The notes below the pieces were generated by a model. That model was not told the DNA's origin and did not search any database. It was given only the letters and a program-made list of their open reading frames with translations. From Rubritepida sp. (lineage in GTDB: Bacteria > Pseudomonadota > Alphaproteobacteria > Acetobacterales > Acetobacteraceae): a stretch of DNA of 7,268 nucleotides. Positions 6,303-7,268 of the stretch are shown here, one piece after another. The first letter of the stretch is position 1. The number at the start of each line of letters is the position of its first letter. The position numbers were made by a program, and so were the translations under genes. The stretch is from assembly GCA_007129145.1 (NCBI GenBank), contig SKWC01000373.1, positions 1-7,268 of the forward strand. The letters run 5' to 3'.

Positions 6303-6318
6303 GGCCTCAGTTGAGGCC
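6303..6318 (-). promoter_or_regulatory. Stem-loop holding the moaB ribosome binding site and the upstream stop codon
   Basis: On the minus strand GGCCTC, loop AACT, GAGGCC forms a perfect 6-bp stem. The 3' arm contains the GAGG that serves as the moaB Shine-Dalgarno sequence. The transglycosylase stop TGA (6309-6307) spans the loop and 3' arm. A ribosome finishing the upstream gene would melt the stem and free the site, a classic arrangement for translational coupling. The pairing is seen; the coupling is inferred. Confidence 0.45.
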
Positions 6319-7268
6319 GCCGGGGCGGGAACGCAACATGGCCGTCACCTCATCGGCGCCGCCGAAGCGCGGGAATTCGGCCTGCGCCAGCGCATCCAGC
6401 GAGGGCGAGGGCAGGTCGAGGCGGTTGGCATAGACCCAGCTGTTGGCCAGCACGCGCTGCACATGCAGCCGCGTCTCGGCCACCGGGATGCTCTCGATGA
6501 ACAGCACCGGGTCGTCGCGCTCGCGCAGCACGCCCATCCAGCGCGAGAGATTGCCCGGGCCCGCGTTGTAGGCGGCCAGCAGCCGGATCAGGTCGCCCTC
6601 CACGGCGCCATGCCGCGCGAGATAGTGCATGTAGCGCTGCCCGAGTTCGAGCGAGAAGCCCGCGTCATGCAGCCGCCGCAGCCCCTGGCCGCGACGCAGG
6701 GAGGGGTCGTTCGCCACATAGCTGGCGGTGGCGGGCATGATCTGCAGCAGCCCGCGCGCCCCGGAGGGCGAGATGGCGTTGGGGTTGAACCGGCTCTCCT
6801 GCAGGGCGAGGCCGAAAAGCAGCGCCGGGTCCATCCGGAAGCCGCCATTCGGCCTGAAGTCGGGCAGCGGGTAGAGCCTGCCGTCGAGTACCAGCCGCCG
6901 GCCGCCGCCGCTCTGCCGCAGATCCTGCGCCAGCGACGTCAGCCGCGCCTCGCGCGCAGTGGCGAGGATCCCCTGCACGAGCAGCGGGTTGTTGCGGGCG
7001 CGCCTGTAGAGCAGGCGCAATTCGGCGTCGGCGCGCTCCGTCTGGCCGATCTGAAGCAGCGCAAGGGCGCGCCAGCCGCCGGCGGTCTCGGCGAGGGCGT
7101 CGGCGTGCTCGCCATTGGCGATGTCGTGCTCCCACAGCAGCCCCGGCGGCAGGCCGAGGCTGCGGCGGGCGATCATCCCATGGAAGCTGCGCGGCGCCTG
7201 CGCCGCCTGCAGCATCCAGGGCACGTAGTCGGCGGCGCGGCCGGCGCGGACCGCGGCGCGCGCCGCCC
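6307..7268 (-). CDS. Soluble lytic transglycosylase, Slt70-like (5' end outside the window)
   Basis: The minus-strand frame is open from the right edge to TGA at 6309-6307, about 320 codons. A GTG at 7224-7222 could be taken as a start, but the helical sequence continues upstream in frame (RAGRAADYVPW), so I call it a C-terminal fragment. Such enzymes act in the periplasm, cleaving the MurNAc-GlcNAc bond of peptidoglycan to a 1,6-anhydro product. Numbering from the 7224 codon, residues 1-110 look like the end of the alpha-superhelical (U/L) domain: FHGMIARRSLGL (14-25), then TPR-like helices. The goose-lysozyme-like domain follows: LALQESRFNPNAISPSGARG (139-158), with catalytic Glu143 encoded at 6798-6796, then LLQIMPATA (159-167) and the AAYNAGPG motif. 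RLHVQRVLANSWVYANRL is the usual C-terminal helix. It probably shares a transcript with moaB. Confidence 0.93.
   Translation of the reverse strand, partial: AARAAVRAGRAADYVPWMLQAAQAPRSFHGMIARRSLGLPPGLLWEHDIANGEHADALAETAGGWRALALLQIGQTERADAELRLLYRRARNNPLLVQGILATAREARLTSLAQDLRQSGGGRRLVLDGRLYPLPDFRPNGGFRMDPALLFGLALQESRFNPNAISPSGARGLLQIMPATASYVANDPSLRRGQGLRRLHDAGFSLELGQRYMHYLARHGAVEGDLIRLLAAYNAGPGNLSRWMGVLRERDDPVLFIESIPVAETRLHVQRVLANSWVYANRLDLPSPSLDALAQAEFPRFGGADEVTAMLRSRPGGLN

Noticed and set aside
7222..7224. GTG as the true start of the lytic transglycosylase
   Set aside because: The frame stays open to the window edge with family-like helical sequence, and the Slt-type domain should begin well upstream.

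Overview
The window is about 7.3 kb of very GC-rich DNA (roughly 70% by eye) that is almost fully coding. Its proteins are Ala/Arg/Gly/Pro-rich and it carries CoA-dependent acid catabolism genes. The style suggests an alphaproteobacterium, perhaps Acetobacteraceae (Roseomonas-like). This is an inference from composition and protein style; there is no rRNA or other marker gene here. I see no tRNA, insertion sequence, CRISPR array, phage gene or origin.

Left part (1-4058): a truncated MFS transporter gene runs leftward off the window. It diverges across a 62-bp spacer from a rightward three-gene cluster: a MaoC-type hot-dog hydratase, a class III (CaiB/BaiF) CoA-transferase that overlaps it by an ATGA junction, and, after a 65-bp structured spacer, a long AidB-like acyl-CoA dehydrogenase. 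The three enzyme types fit a route that activates a carboxylic acid by CoA transfer, oxidises it to an enoyl-CoA and hydrates it. The MFS protein could import the acid. The substrate cannot be read from the sequence, and no lyase or thiolase that would finish the route is present in the window.

Middle part (4059-5749): a hairpin separates the catabolic cluster from an exported (probably Tat) metallo-beta-lactamase-fold hydrolase with a complete metal site. A second, long hairpin then precedes a small cytoplasmic TerB-like protein of unknown role.

Right part (5750-7268): a compact hairpin lies between convergent genes. On the minus strand, a soluble lytic transglycosylase (5' end outside the window) is followed 5 bp later by moaB, of molybdenum cofactor synthesis. 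The moaB ribosome binding site sits in a small stem-loop that overlaps the upstream stop codon, suggesting translational coupling.

The gene content is ordinary for such a genome. The points most worth a second look are the structured gene junctions, where Shine-Dalgarno sequences lie in hairpin arms, the Asp-to-Asn change at the expected hydratase catalytic position, and the unassigned substrate of the MFS/MaoC/CoA-transferase/AidB-like cluster.
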